From positions 1,156,501 to 1,220,500 of the forward strand of contig NZ_CP031357.1 in the NCBI RefSeq assembly GCF_003355455.1: a stretch of DNA of 64,000 nt. Direction: 5' to 3'. Each line of letters starts with the position of its first letter. Positions within the stretch are counted from its first letter, which is position 1. A program made the translations under genes and the position numbers. Below the pieces are notes generated by a model that saw only the letters and a list, made by a program, of their open reading frames with translations, did no database searches and had not been told where the DNA came from. The DNA comes from Erythrobacter aureus. Lineage in GTDB: Bacteria > Pseudomonadota > Alphaproteobacteria > Sphingomonadales > Sphingomonadaceae. This document shows, piece by piece, positions 24,653-34,052 of the stretch.

Positions 24653-24755
24653 TTTTTTGCCCGGAAAGGTATACAGATCGCTTATGGTGCTTCCGATTTA
24701 GGATAGCGCAAGTTACGCTTACCTTCGACCGATTGGGAAGTGCAACCTATCGGCC

Positions 24756-24784
24756 CTTGGCGAAGGAACGGTTATCGCCTATCT
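24756..24784 (+). promoter_or_regulatory. putative promoter of rnpB
   Basis: CTTGGC (24756-24761) and CTATCT (24779-24784) with a 17-base spacer. A start seven bases later falls at about 24791, exactly where the RNase P RNA terminal stem begins. Confidence 0.5.
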
Positions 24785-24790
24785 GCCGCG

Positions 24791-25193
<403 letters not shown>

Positions 25194-25249
25194 TTTTCGC
25201 GCGGTTCCGGTTTCGCGCAGTTCCGGCGATTACCGCGACCGCGTGGCCA

Positions 25250-26050
25250 TCAGGCGAATTCGTCATGTGCGACAGTGATCGATCCGTCGCGCTCACGCGC
25301 CTGGATGATGCGACGTTGGTCCCCTTCCAATACCAGGGCCGTCAGATTGCCGGTGCGGAAGGCGCCGGTATCTATTCCGATACGATAGGGCGTGTGCTCG
25401 AGGTTCTCGAAAATGGTGTGGCCGTGCACGACCACGTGGCTGAATGGCTCGCGGTGTTTGAGGAATCGATCGCGGATCCAGCGCAGGTCCGACCTTTTCT
25501 GATCCTCGATGCTGTGCTTGGGATTGATGCCGGCGTGGACGAAGACATAGTCACCGGCGATGACGATGTCCTCCATCGCTTCCAGGAACTTGCGGTGCTT
25601 TGCCGGTACCAGATCGTGCAGTTCGCGCTGGAGCTCCTTCATCGTGAGTTCGTTGTAGCGCCGCTTCTTGATGCCGTAGCTGAGGACGGTTTCCTTGCCG
25701 CCGTGCTTGAGGAAGTGCCGCAGCATCTCCTTGTCCTCGAAGCTCTCCAGGAACATCTCTTCGTGATTTCCCGCAATGTAGCGTACCTTGCGGCGTTTGC
25801 CCCACTGACGGGCGGTTTCGATTACGCGTGCGCTTTCCGGGCCGCGATCGACCAGATCGCCCAGCAGGACCACCGTGCTCTGGGCGTCGGCTGCCCGCTC
25901 GTCGTCCTTCTCGATTGCCAGGATCAATTGGTCGAACAGATCGCAGCGGCCGTGGATGTCGCCCACAACGTAATAGCGCTCGCCCTGCGGCACGCTGGGA
26001 CGGGGCTTCGTTTTGCCCCTTTTTTTCAGAAATTGTGCGAACTTGATCAT
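25250..26050 (-). CDS. PPP-family serine/threonine-type metallophosphatase
   Basis: Dimetal phosphoesterase of 266 residues. All PPP motifs are present: GDIHG (D31, H33), GDLVDRGPES, GNHEEMF, and later HAGINP and HGHTIFE. Bacterial members of this group resemble ApaH/PrpA-like phosphatases and dephosphorylate proteins or dinucleotides. Start ATG 26050 begins a basic lead (MIKFAQFLKKRGK). An in-frame start 59 codons upstream would add sequence that looks non-coding. Convergent with rnpB, divergent from the porin. Confidence 0.92.
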   Translation of the reverse strand: MIKFAQFLKKRGKTKPRPSVPQGERYYVVGDIHGRCDLFDQLILAIEKDDERAADAQSTVVLLGDLVDRGPESARVIETARQWGKRRKVRYIAGNHEEMFLESFEDKEMLRHFLKHGGKETVLSYGIKKRRYNELTMKELQRELHDLVPAKHRKFLEAMEDIVIAGDYVFVHAGINPKHSIEDQKRSDLRWIRDRFLKHREPFSHVVVHGHTIFENLEHTPYRIGIDTGAFRTGNLTALVLEGDQRRIIQARERDGSITVAHDEFA

Positions 26051-26317
26051 GAACAGCTGTAGGATTTCGGCAGTGGTTCCGGAGGCCGTCCAGATAGGCG
26101 CATGGCGCGGCAGGGGCAATAAAGGCGCCTTCGCTTGTGTTTGCGCAGTTGCGAAAAAAGCACAGCTTATGTTGCGAATGCGAAAACCATCCGAGCGGAT
26201 CTTGCGCATGGCGGTTCGGGTGTGCACATTTATGACCGTATCCGATCGAGGAGCCTAACAAAATGGCCCCGGCGGATTCGCAGGTGGGACGAAGCGACAC
26301 TCGTATAGGAGTCTGTA

Positions 26318-27070
26318 ATGCTCACGTCCTTTCGCGGTCTGGTGGCCGTATCGCTCGCTGCGGCGGGCCTTTCCCTCACAACCCCAGCCATTGCGCAGTC
26401 GGATGACGAAGTCGCCAGCGACTTCACGGTTTCGGCCAATGTGGCACTGACGACCGACTATCGGTTCCGCGGTGTGTCGCTTTCGGGCGGCGATCCGGCC
26501 CTCCAGGGGGGCTTCGATGTCGCGCATGACAGCGGATTCTACATCGGCACCTGGGCATCGTCGATCGACGGCGGTGCTGCTTACGGCGATCTCGAACTCG
26601 ATATTTACGCAGGCTGGAGCGGAAACCTCAGCGACGCGGTCAGCGTCGATGTCGGGGTGCTCTACTATATTTATCCGACCGAGGATCTCGGGCTCGATAC
26701 CGACTATATCGAACCCTATGCGTCGGTCGGAGTGAACTTCGGCCCAGCGGAAGCGACTTTCGGCGTCGCCTACGCTCCGGAACAGGATTCGCTTGGCGGG
26801 GACGACAATCTCTACCTCTATACCGATGTCGGTTTCGGTCTGCCCGGCACGCCGCTGACGGTCACGGGGCATCTGGGCTATACCGATGGATCGCTGGCGC
26901 CGCCGCTGCTTGCGGGCACGACCGATGACACCGGTCTGGACTGGTCCCTCGGTGCCAGCGTCGCGCAGGGGAATTTCGAGGTCGGCGTCGCCTATATCGG
27001 CGTGGAAGGACCTGCCATCGATGGCTTCACCGACGATGCGATCGTCGGCACCATTTCTGCCAGCTTCTGA
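26318..27070 (+). CDS. TorF family putative outer-membrane porin
   Basis: 250-residue exported beta-barrel protein. Signal peptide to about residue 27 (TPAIAQ), then the conserved SANVALTTDYRFRGVSLSGGDPALQGG that identifies the TIGR02001/TorF family, alternating amphipathic strands, and a C-terminal Phe (TISASF) typical for outer-membrane insertion. An SD (TAGGAG) precedes the ATG. Function is inferred as a diffusion channel; substrate unknown. A strong hairpin follows. Confidence 0.92.
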   Translation: MLTSFRGLVAVSLAAAGLSLTTPAIAQSDDEVASDFTVSANVALTTDYRFRGVSLSGGDPALQGGFDVAHDSGFYIGTWASSIDGGAAYGDLELDIYAGWSGNLSDAVSVDVGVLYYIYPTEDLGLDTDYIEPYASVGVNFGPAEATFGVAYAPEQDSLGGDDNLYLYTDVGFGLPGTPLTVTGHLGYTDGSLAPPLLAGTTDDTGLDWSLGASVAQGNFEVGVAYIGVEGPAIDGFTDDAIVGTISASF

Positions 27071-27092
27071 CCATACAGCGGCGAATTTGAGG

Positions 27093-27123
27093 GTAGGGGG
27101 CGCCGCATTGGGGCGCCCCCTAC
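27093..27123. terminator. GC hairpin between convergent TorF and SIMPL genes
   Basis: 12-bp perfect stem GTAGGGGGCGCC/GGCGCCCCCTAC with a seven-base loop (27105-27111). No T run follows on either strand, so termination may be weak or rho-assisted. Confidence 0.55.
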
Positions 27124-27134
27124 ACGTCACTCGA

Positions 27135-27887
27135 TCAGTCGAGCGCGAAATCGACTGTGGTCACGACCCGCACTTTTTTGAAGGGCGTGTCTCCGACACC
27201 CCAGCCACCGGCTTCGCCATCGCGTGCGTCGATCGAGAAATAGCCTTGGGTTGCCTTGCGGATGCTGCCGACATCGGCGCCCGAATCCTCGGCGAACTGC
27301 TCGGCCGCCATGCGCGCATCGCGCGTGGCCTCCGCCACCATTTCCGGCTTGATGGCATTGAGCCCCGTGAAGGTGTAGGTAATGCCCGACCCGTCTTCCA
27401 GCACCACACCCTTGCGAACCAGTTCGGCCTGCCTGCGAACAGCCCGCTGCGCCCGTTCGATATCCTTGGTCCGAAGAACGATGCGCTGGCGTACGGTGTA
27501 GAAAACGATACCGTCGTCGGTGTAATTGGACACGTTGACACCGGCCGGCGTGAGTTCGTTTTCGGGAAAGCCGAGATCGTCGAAGAACTCCCTTACGGCC
27601 GTAGCATCGCGATCGGTGCTCGCCTGCGCGGTTCTCAGATCGGTTGCGGTCGAGGCGAAAGACACGGTCCACGTCGCCAGGTCGGCCGTAACCTCGCGCT
27701 CGGCTAGGCCGCGCACGGTAACGCTTCGCTCGGCGGCTTTCATTCGGACCAGCCCGTCACCCAGGACAAAACCGCCCACGATCAGTCCAACCGCAACGAT
27801 ACCGGCACTGGCGAGCCATCGCACGAGCATTGCCTTGTCCGCCCGCGGCGTGGCACCAGTGTCGGTAATCTCGGCTTCGTCGGTCAT
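27135..27887 (-). CDS. SIMPL (DUF541) domain protein, membrane anchored
   Basis: 250-residue protein with a short cytoplasmic N-terminus, one membrane segment (about 22-45, VRWLASAGIVAVGLIVGGFV) and a periplasmic SIMPL domain (SVTVRGLAEREVTADLATWTVSF onward). The family includes E. coli YggE, linked to oxidative-stress defence, but its biochemistry is not settled. Divergent from the gloA gene. Confidence 0.9.
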   Translation of the reverse strand: MTDEAEITDTGATPRADKAMLVRWLASAGIVAVGLIVGGFVLGDGLVRMKAAERSVTVRGLAEREVTADLATWTVSFASTATDLRTAQASTDRDATAVREFFDDLGFPENELTPAGVNVSNYTDDGIVFYTVRQRIVLRTKDIERAQRAVRRQAELVRKGVVLEDGSGITYTFTGLNAIKPEMVAEATRDARMAAEQFAEDSGADVGSIRKATQGYFSIDARDGEAGGWGVGDTPFKKVRVVTTVDFALD

Positions 27888-27965
27888 GATCGCGCTCCTT
27901 ATTGGGTTTCCCCCGCCCGTGGTTTGCTAGTCATCGGTCGATGAACCGTGCTTTAATGTCGACAA

Positions 27966-28415
27966 ATGGAGTTCGAATTGACCGAATATCTGCACACCAT
28001 GATCCGGGTGACGGACCCGGATGCCACGATCGATTTCTTCAGGTTAATCGGCCTCGAGGAAGCTCGCCGCTTCGATGTCGAGGCTGGGCGCTTCACGCTG
28101 ATTTTCCTTGCCGCACCGGGTCAGGAAGGCGTTGCCGAGGTGGAGCTGACCTATAACTGGCCAGCGGAGGACGGCAGCCCGCCCGAACGTTATGACGCCG
28201 GGCGCAATTTCGGCCATCTCGCTTACCGGGTCGCGGATATCTACGAGACCTGCAAGAAGATCATGGATGCGGGCCACACGATCCACCGCCCGCCGCGCGA
28301 CGGGCACATGGCTTTCGTCAAGACACCCGATGGCATCTCGGTGGAACTGCTGCAGGACGGCTATCTCGAACCGAAGGAACCGTGGGCGAGCATGGAAAAC
28401 AGCGGAAGCTGGTAA
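27966..28415 (+). CDS. gloA: lactoylglutathione lyase (glyoxalase I), VOC family
   Basis: Converts the methylglyoxal-glutathione hemithioacetal to S-lactoylglutathione. 149 residues with the two beta-alpha-beta-beta-beta VOC modules. Expected metal ligands: His in LHTMIRVTD, Glu in VAEVELTYN, His in NFGHLAYRV and Glu in GISVELLQDG. ATG 27966 has no strong SD; an in-frame TTG lies 12 bases in. The stop abuts the stop of convergent nhaA. Confidence 0.92.
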   Translation: MEFELTEYLHTMIRVTDPDATIDFFRLIGLEEARRFDVEAGRFTLIFLAAPGQEGVAEVELTYNWPAEDGSPPERYDAGRNFGHLAYRVADIYETCKKIMDAGHTIHRPPRDGHMAFVKTPDGISVELLQDGYLEPKEPWASMENSGSW

Positions 28416-29633
28416 CTACGGCTGGTCGATATAAGGAGATACGGCATCGTCCGGGTGCTTCGCAGACATGCGCAGGATCGCATAACCCGCGATTGCGGAT
28501 ATCAGCGAGCCCAGCAGGATGCCGATCTTCGCTTCGTTTATCAGCAATTGCTGGCCTGCGAAGGCAAGGCCGCTAATGAACAGGGACATGGTGAAGCCGA
28601 TGCCGCACAGGATCGACACACCCCAGATTTCAGTCCAGCTCGCCTGGTCCGGGCGCGGGGCGAAACCGATCTTGTCGGCGGCAAAGATGGCCGCGAAAAT
28701 ACCCACCTGCTTGCCGAGGAAAAGGCCCGCGGCGATCGCCAGAGGCAGCGGGGCGAGCAAATGCTCCACGCCCATTCCGGCCAGCGGAACGCCGGCATTG
28801 GCGAACCCGAAGACGGGCACGACCAGATAGGCGCTCCACGGGGCGAGACCGTGCTCCATGCGCTCCACCATTGTCTGGTCGTCGGGACCGACCATCGGGA
28901 TGCACAGCGCCGCCACAACCCCGGCGATGGTCGCGTGGATGCCGGTGTTGAGCACGAAATACCACAGCACCAGTGCCAGCAGGACGAAAGGCCAGTACGA
29001 CGAAACCCGCATACGGTTCAGGACCATCATCAACACGACCACGCCCCCAGCCGCCGCCAACCAGCCCAGCTTGATGTTGGCCGTGTAAAACAAGGCGATG
29101 ACCATCACCGCGCCGATATCGTCGACGATCGCCACGGTCAGCAGGAACAGGCGGAGCGAAGCGGGGCAGCGATTGCCGAGCAGCCCCAGCACTCCCATCG
29201 CGAAGGCGATGTCCGTGGCGGCGGGGATGGCCCAGCCGCGCAGCAACTCCGCATCGTCCCCGACAACGCCGACATAAAACAGCGCGGGAATGGCCATGCC
29301 TGCCACCGCCGCCAGGATCGGAAGCCTGCGCGATTGCGGCGTGGAGAGCTGCCCTTCGATCCATTCGCGCTTCACTTCGAGCCCGACGACAAAGAAGAAT
29401 ACCGCCATCAGACCGTCGTTGATCCATAGGTGCAGATCATAAAGCTTGGGGATCGGCGTCCATGGCAGTTTGCCGTAAAACAGTTGCTCGTATTCGCCGG
29501 CGAACGGCGAGTTGGCCGCGATCATCGCGGCGGCGGCAACCAGGATCAGCAGGATGCCGGCAGACGCGTCGCTGACGAAAAGGGCGCGGACAGGGGCGAA
29601 TACCAGGCGGAAGGCAGAAGGACGTTCGGTCAT
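28416..29633 (-). CDS. nhaA: Na+/H+ antiporter NhaA
   Basis: Electrogenic sodium/proton antiporter of the inner membrane, 405 residues and about 12 TM segments. The pH/ion-translocation signature is present: PAATDIAFAMGVL and LFLLTVAIVDDIGAV (the paired Asp of the ion site), plus FFFVVGLEVKREWIEGQLS. Start ATG 29633 (MTERPSAFRL) chosen; a GTG 33 bases upstream is possible. It is divergent from the NfrB-like gene. This is the second Na+/H+ exchanger in the window, after the CPA1 gene at 6197. Confidence 0.95.
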   Translation of the reverse strand: MTERPSAFRLVFAPVRALFVSDASAGILLILVAAAAMIAANSPFAGEYEQLFYGKLPWTPIPKLYDLHLWINDGLMAVFFFVVGLEVKREWIEGQLSTPQSRRLPILAAVAGMAIPALFYVGVVGDDAELLRGWAIPAATDIAFAMGVLGLLGNRCPASLRLFLLTVAIVDDIGAVMVIALFYTANIKLGWLAAAGGVVVLMMVLNRMRVSSYWPFVLLALVLWYFVLNTGIHATIAGVVAALCIPMVGPDDQTMVERMEHGLAPWSAYLVVPVFGFANAGVPLAGMGVEHLLAPLPLAIAAGLFLGKQVGIFAAIFAADKIGFAPRPDQASWTEIWGVSILCGIGFTMSLFISGLAFAGQQLLINEAKIGILLGSLISAIAGYAILRMSAKHPDDAVSPYIDQP

Positions 29634-29716
29634 TATGGGCACGCTCTCTTTCGCAAAGCGGCCCACGTTGCAAGTCCTGAAACTCGAAGCTATCCAGAAA
29701 GGCAGGGGGGTGCCGT

Positions 29717-31120
29717 TTGGTACTAGGGTCGTTTACGATCGCGGAATGGCTCGTGCTGGTGCAGCACGAATTGCTGCTGTTTGCGGCGGCATTCTTTCTG
29801 CTCGGCCTCGTCGATGAACTGGCGCTCGACTGCACCTATTTCTGGTACCGGATCACGGGCCGTATCCGGACCCCGCGATTGCGCCACGGGCATGGCGACG
29901 ACATTTCCAGCCTTGCCGGCCGGGCGGCAGTCTTCATTCCCACATGGCAGGAGGCCGATGTCATCGGTCCGACGCTGGCCCACATGCTCGGTGCCTGGCG
30001 GCAGGAAGAACTCACCGTTTATGTGGGATGCTACCGGAACGACGATGCGACGATGGCTTCGGTTCTCGCTGCGGTGCGTGGCGATCGCCGGGTGCGGCTC
30101 GTCATTCACGGAGCGGACGGCCCGACTTCCAAAGCGGATTGCCTCAATCGCCTTTACGCAGCGCTGGTCAAGGATGAAAAGCGCTCGGGTGTCGAGGCGC
30201 GGATGGTCATTCTCCACGATGCGGAGGATATGGTCGATCCGGCGGCGCTTTCGCTGCTGGACCGGGCCTTGTGGCACGCGCATTTCGTCCAGCTCCCGGT
30301 TCTCGCGCTGCCCCAGCGGCATTCCCCCTGGATCGGCTCGCACTATTCCGACGAATTCGCGGAATCGCACGCAAAGGTTTTGGTCGTGCGCGACGCTCTG
30401 GGCGCGGCGATTCCGGGAGCCGGTGTCGGCTGCGCGGTTGCGCGCGGTTCGCTGGCTGCGCTGGCTCGCGAGGAAGGGGGGCACCCTTTCGCGGCAGAAT
30501 CGCTGACAGAAGATTACGAGCTCGGGCTCCGGATCGCGCAGGCTGGAGGAAAAGGGCGCTTCCTCAGAGTCCGGGATGAGGACGGGCGCCTCATCGCGAC
30601 CCGCGCTTTTTTCCCGTCCCGGCTCGACGCGGCAATTCGGCAGAAGACGCGTTGGATGCACGGTATCGCCTTGCAGGGCTGGGACCGGTTGGGGTGGGGG
30701 CACACGCCTGTCGACCTGTGGATGCTTTTGCGCGACCGGCGCGGCCCCGTGGCCGCCATCCTTCTCGTCGTGGCTTATGCGCTGGTGGGGCTCATCACGC
30801 TCAATCTGGGGTTGCAGATGATGAACATAATCGAGCTCCCGCCGCTTTCGCCGCTGCTCCTCATGCTGCTCGCAATCAACTTCGCGGGATTGCTGCTGCG
30901 CCTTTGCCTTCGTGCGTGTTTCACCGCACGTGAATATGGCTGGCGTCAGGGGCTTCTCGCCATTCCTCGTACGCTGGTGTCGAATATCGTCGCAGTCATG
31001 GCGGGGCGCCGAGCGCTCTCCGCCTATATCGGCACGTTGCGCGGCGCTCCGCTGATGTGGGACAAAACCGAACATCGGGAACATCCGGTACTCAGCCTGT
31101 TCGGTGAAAACCGCCTATGA
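29717..31120 (+). CDS. NfrB-like membrane glycosyltransferase (GT2)
   Basis: 467-residue inner-membrane glycosyltransferase. One N-terminal membrane segment (about 8-30), a GT2 cytoplasmic domain (about 65-330), then three or so C-terminal segments. Processive-synthase motifs are visible: AVFIPTWQEAD, ILHDAEDMVDP (DxD-like), TEDYELGLR (TED) and RQKTRWMHG (QxxRW). It resembles the GT domain of E. coli NfrB (phage N4 receptor biogenesis), but lacks the C-terminal GspE-N/MshEN domain. It starts at TTG 29717 after AGGGGGG (29704-29710). It overlaps the next gene by ATGA. Confidence 0.82.
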   Translation: MVLGSFTIAEWLVLVQHELLLFAAAFFLLGLVDELALDCTYFWYRITGRIRTPRLRHGHGDDISSLAGRAAVFIPTWQEADVIGPTLAHMLGAWRQEELTVYVGCYRNDDATMASVLAAVRGDRRVRLVIHGADGPTSKADCLNRLYAALVKDEKRSGVEARMVILHDAEDMVDPAALSLLDRALWHAHFVQLPVLALPQRHSPWIGSHYSDEFAESHAKVLVVRDALGAAIPGAGVGCAVARGSLAALAREEGGHPFAAESLTEDYELGLRIAQAGGKGRFLRVRDEDGRLIATRAFFPSRLDAAIRQKTRWMHGIALQGWDRLGWGHTPVDLWMLLRDRRGPVAAILLVVAYALVGLITLNLGLQMMNIIELPPLSPLLLMLLAINFAGLLLRLCLRACFTAREYGWRQGLLAIPRTLVSNIVAVMAGRRALSAYIGTLRGAPLMWDKTEHREHPVLSLFGENRL

Positions 31121-32253
31121 GGGATGCGGTCGCGCGGCGGCAGGGCCAGCCGGTCCTCTTTCTCGCACTCCTGCTCGCAGGATGGTGTCTGCTCAGAATA
31201 GTGACCTGGGAAAATCCCTGGCCCCTGAACAGCGTGTTGTCCGAGCCTTTCCGGCTGACCAACGCCGATCTCGTGGGGGAGCGCCAGGATAGTGCGCGCA
31301 GCGCCAGATCGCTTGGCACTGTCTCGCGAATTGCGGAGGAGGTCGGCGATCGGGGAGGCTTGGTGCGGGTGGCCCCATTGCCTTCGGCTTTCGATCCGGT
31401 GGTTAGATCAGAGGTCGGCGAGCCGACTCCATTGGCCACTTTCGACGAGCATTTCGACAGGCATCGCCGCGCGGTAGGCCATAATCTCCTCTTCGCCGCG
31501 AGCATGGCAAATCTGCCAATGCCGCGCAGCGTGTCCGACATGCTCGATCGGCGGCGCGAAGCACTTCCGCCGCGGCGTGAGCGCGTCGGCATCCCGCGTC
31601 CCGGCTGGCGGGCGGATAGTTGGCTCATGCTTCGCCCGGCAGGCAGTGGCTCAATCGGGTCCGGAGGGCGCCCGCCTGCCTACGGAAGCAGCCAGGCGGG
31701 CGCAGTCCTGACGTATCGCCTGGCACCGGCAAGCAGGCATGCCCCGGCCGCGTTCGTGCGCGCGAGCAGAGCGCTCGTAAGGGCCGGCGAAAGCGAAATG
31801 GCTGTCGGTTTTCGTATTCGTCCGGTCGCGCGCATTCCGATCGATCTGCATCTGGAAGCCCGTGCCACCGATCGGTCCGGTTCGACGGAAATTCGACCCG
31901 CCGCCTTTCTCGCCGGTGGTTTCGACGAAGTCGCCTTGCCAGGCGGACTGGATGCGCGCGGTTATGTTCAGGCGGGCTACGTGCACGGTCGTTTCGCTAC
32001 CGGCTTCATCGATGGGAAAGCTGTCGCCACGCGCGAAGTCGCACGATTCGATCTGGGGCGGCTAAACGTGGGCGCGGGGGCCTGGGGCGGTGCGCAGAAG
32101 GATTCGAGCCGCCTCGATATAGGACCGTCCCTATCTCTCGATCTGCGACTAGGCCAGGCGGATACCAGGCTGGAGGCGGATTACCGCTGGCGCGTCGCAG
32201 GCCATGCGGAGCCTGGCAATGGGGGCGTTCTCACGCTTTCGACGGGCTTCTGA
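31117..32253 (+). CDS. probable outer-membrane partner of the NfrB-like glycosyltransferase
   Basis: 378 residues, not recognised with certainty. An N-terminal hydrophobic segment (about 13-30, VLFLALLLAGWCLLRIV) is followed by a basic, proline-rich middle and a C-terminal half of alternating amphipathic strands (AFVRASRALVRAGESEMAVG, GYVQAGYVHGRFATGF, SLDLRLGQADTRLEADY) that ends in Phe (TLSTGF), as in outer-membrane barrels. Its position, overlapping the NfrB-like gene, mirrors nfrA-nfrB of E. coli; it could be a short NfrA-type exporter without TPRs. This is inference from context and strand pattern. Confidence 0.65.
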   Translation: MRDAVARRQGQPVLFLALLLAGWCLLRIVTWENPWPLNSVLSEPFRLTNADLVGERQDSARSARSLGTVSRIAEEVGDRGGLVRVAPLPSAFDPVVRSEVGEPTPLATFDEHFDRHRRAVGHNLLFAASMANLPMPRSVSDMLDRRREALPPRRERVGIPRPGWRADSWLMLRPAGSGSIGSGGRPPAYGSSQAGAVLTYRLAPASRHAPAAFVRASRALVRAGESEMAVGFRIRPVARIPIDLHLEARATDRSGSTEIRPAAFLAGGFDEVALPGGLDARGYVQAGYVHGRFATGFIDGKAVATREVARFDLGRLNVGAGAWGGAQKDSSRLDIGPSLSLDLRLGQADTRLEADYRWRVAGHAEPGNGGVLTLSTGF

Positions 32254-32299
32254 CACGGTTCAGCTTTTATCCGTGACGCCCCTGCGATAGGGCGCAGCT

Positions 32300-33201
<902 letters not shown>

Positions 33202-33205
<4 letters not shown>

Positions 33206-33954
33206 GAGCGCTGCTGCTCATCGTCTTCGCATTTGCGCTGATGGGGCAGCGCGACCCGATCCTGGTTCCCGAGGTGAGCCAGCACGATGTCGAGGTGCGC
33301 CAGGGATTTACCGGAACCGAATTGCTGCTCTTCGGCGCGGTGCTCGATCCACGGGGGCGGGCCGCAGGGAGCGACTACGATATCGTGGTCGTACTCAAAG
33401 GCCCGTCGCGGCCGGTCCGCCTGCGTGAAAAAGAACGCTTCATCGGCGTATGGATCAATGCGGCCAGCAGCGATTTCCGGTCTGTGCCGTCCTTCTTCGC
33501 CGTTGCGTCCTCGCGCCCGATTCCACAGATCGTCGACGAGAAGACCGCCGCGATCTACGAGTTCGGCACCGACTATATCCAGCTTTCGCCGAGCGGCGCG
33601 ATCGACCCCGAGGAACGGGCGCGTTTCAAGGATGGGCTGGTCGACCTCAAGACACGCGAGCAGCTCTATAATCAGGACTTCGGCGGCGTGCAGATCAGCG
33701 AGCAGGTTCTTTACCAGGCCCGGATCACCTTGCCGTCGAACGTCACCACCGGCACTTACACTGCAGAAACCTTCGCCGTGCGCGGTGGGCGCGTAATCGC
33801 ATCGGCCATGACCGAGGTCGAGGTGCAGAAGGTCGGGTTCGAACGCAAGGTCGAGGAATATTCGCAAGACCTTGCCTTGGTTTACGGTCTTCTCGCCGTG
33901 TTTCTCTCGGTTGGGATGGGCTGGCTCGCGGGGCGCCTTTTCGCGCTGATCTGA
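33202..33954 (+). CDS. TIGR02186 family (alphaproteobacterial TM protein)
   Basis: 250-residue exported protein with a signal peptide (start GTG 33202, MRALLLIVFAFALMG), a periplasmic beta-rich domain (VEVRQGFTGTELLLFGAV, DYDIVVVLKGPSRPV), and one C-terminal membrane segment (about 225-245). The start GTG overlaps the TauE stop, giving a translationally coupled pair. It probably works with TauE at the inner membrane, for example as a substrate or regulatory partner, but no experiment assigns a role that I can cite. Confidence 0.85.
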
Positions 33955-34052
33955 CCCCGGCGACACCGCGCTATTGACGACATTTTAAGCAGTTTCGGGC
34001 AGGCGGTTCCGGTGCGCTCGGCATGCACGCTACGTGGGACATAATCAGACCG

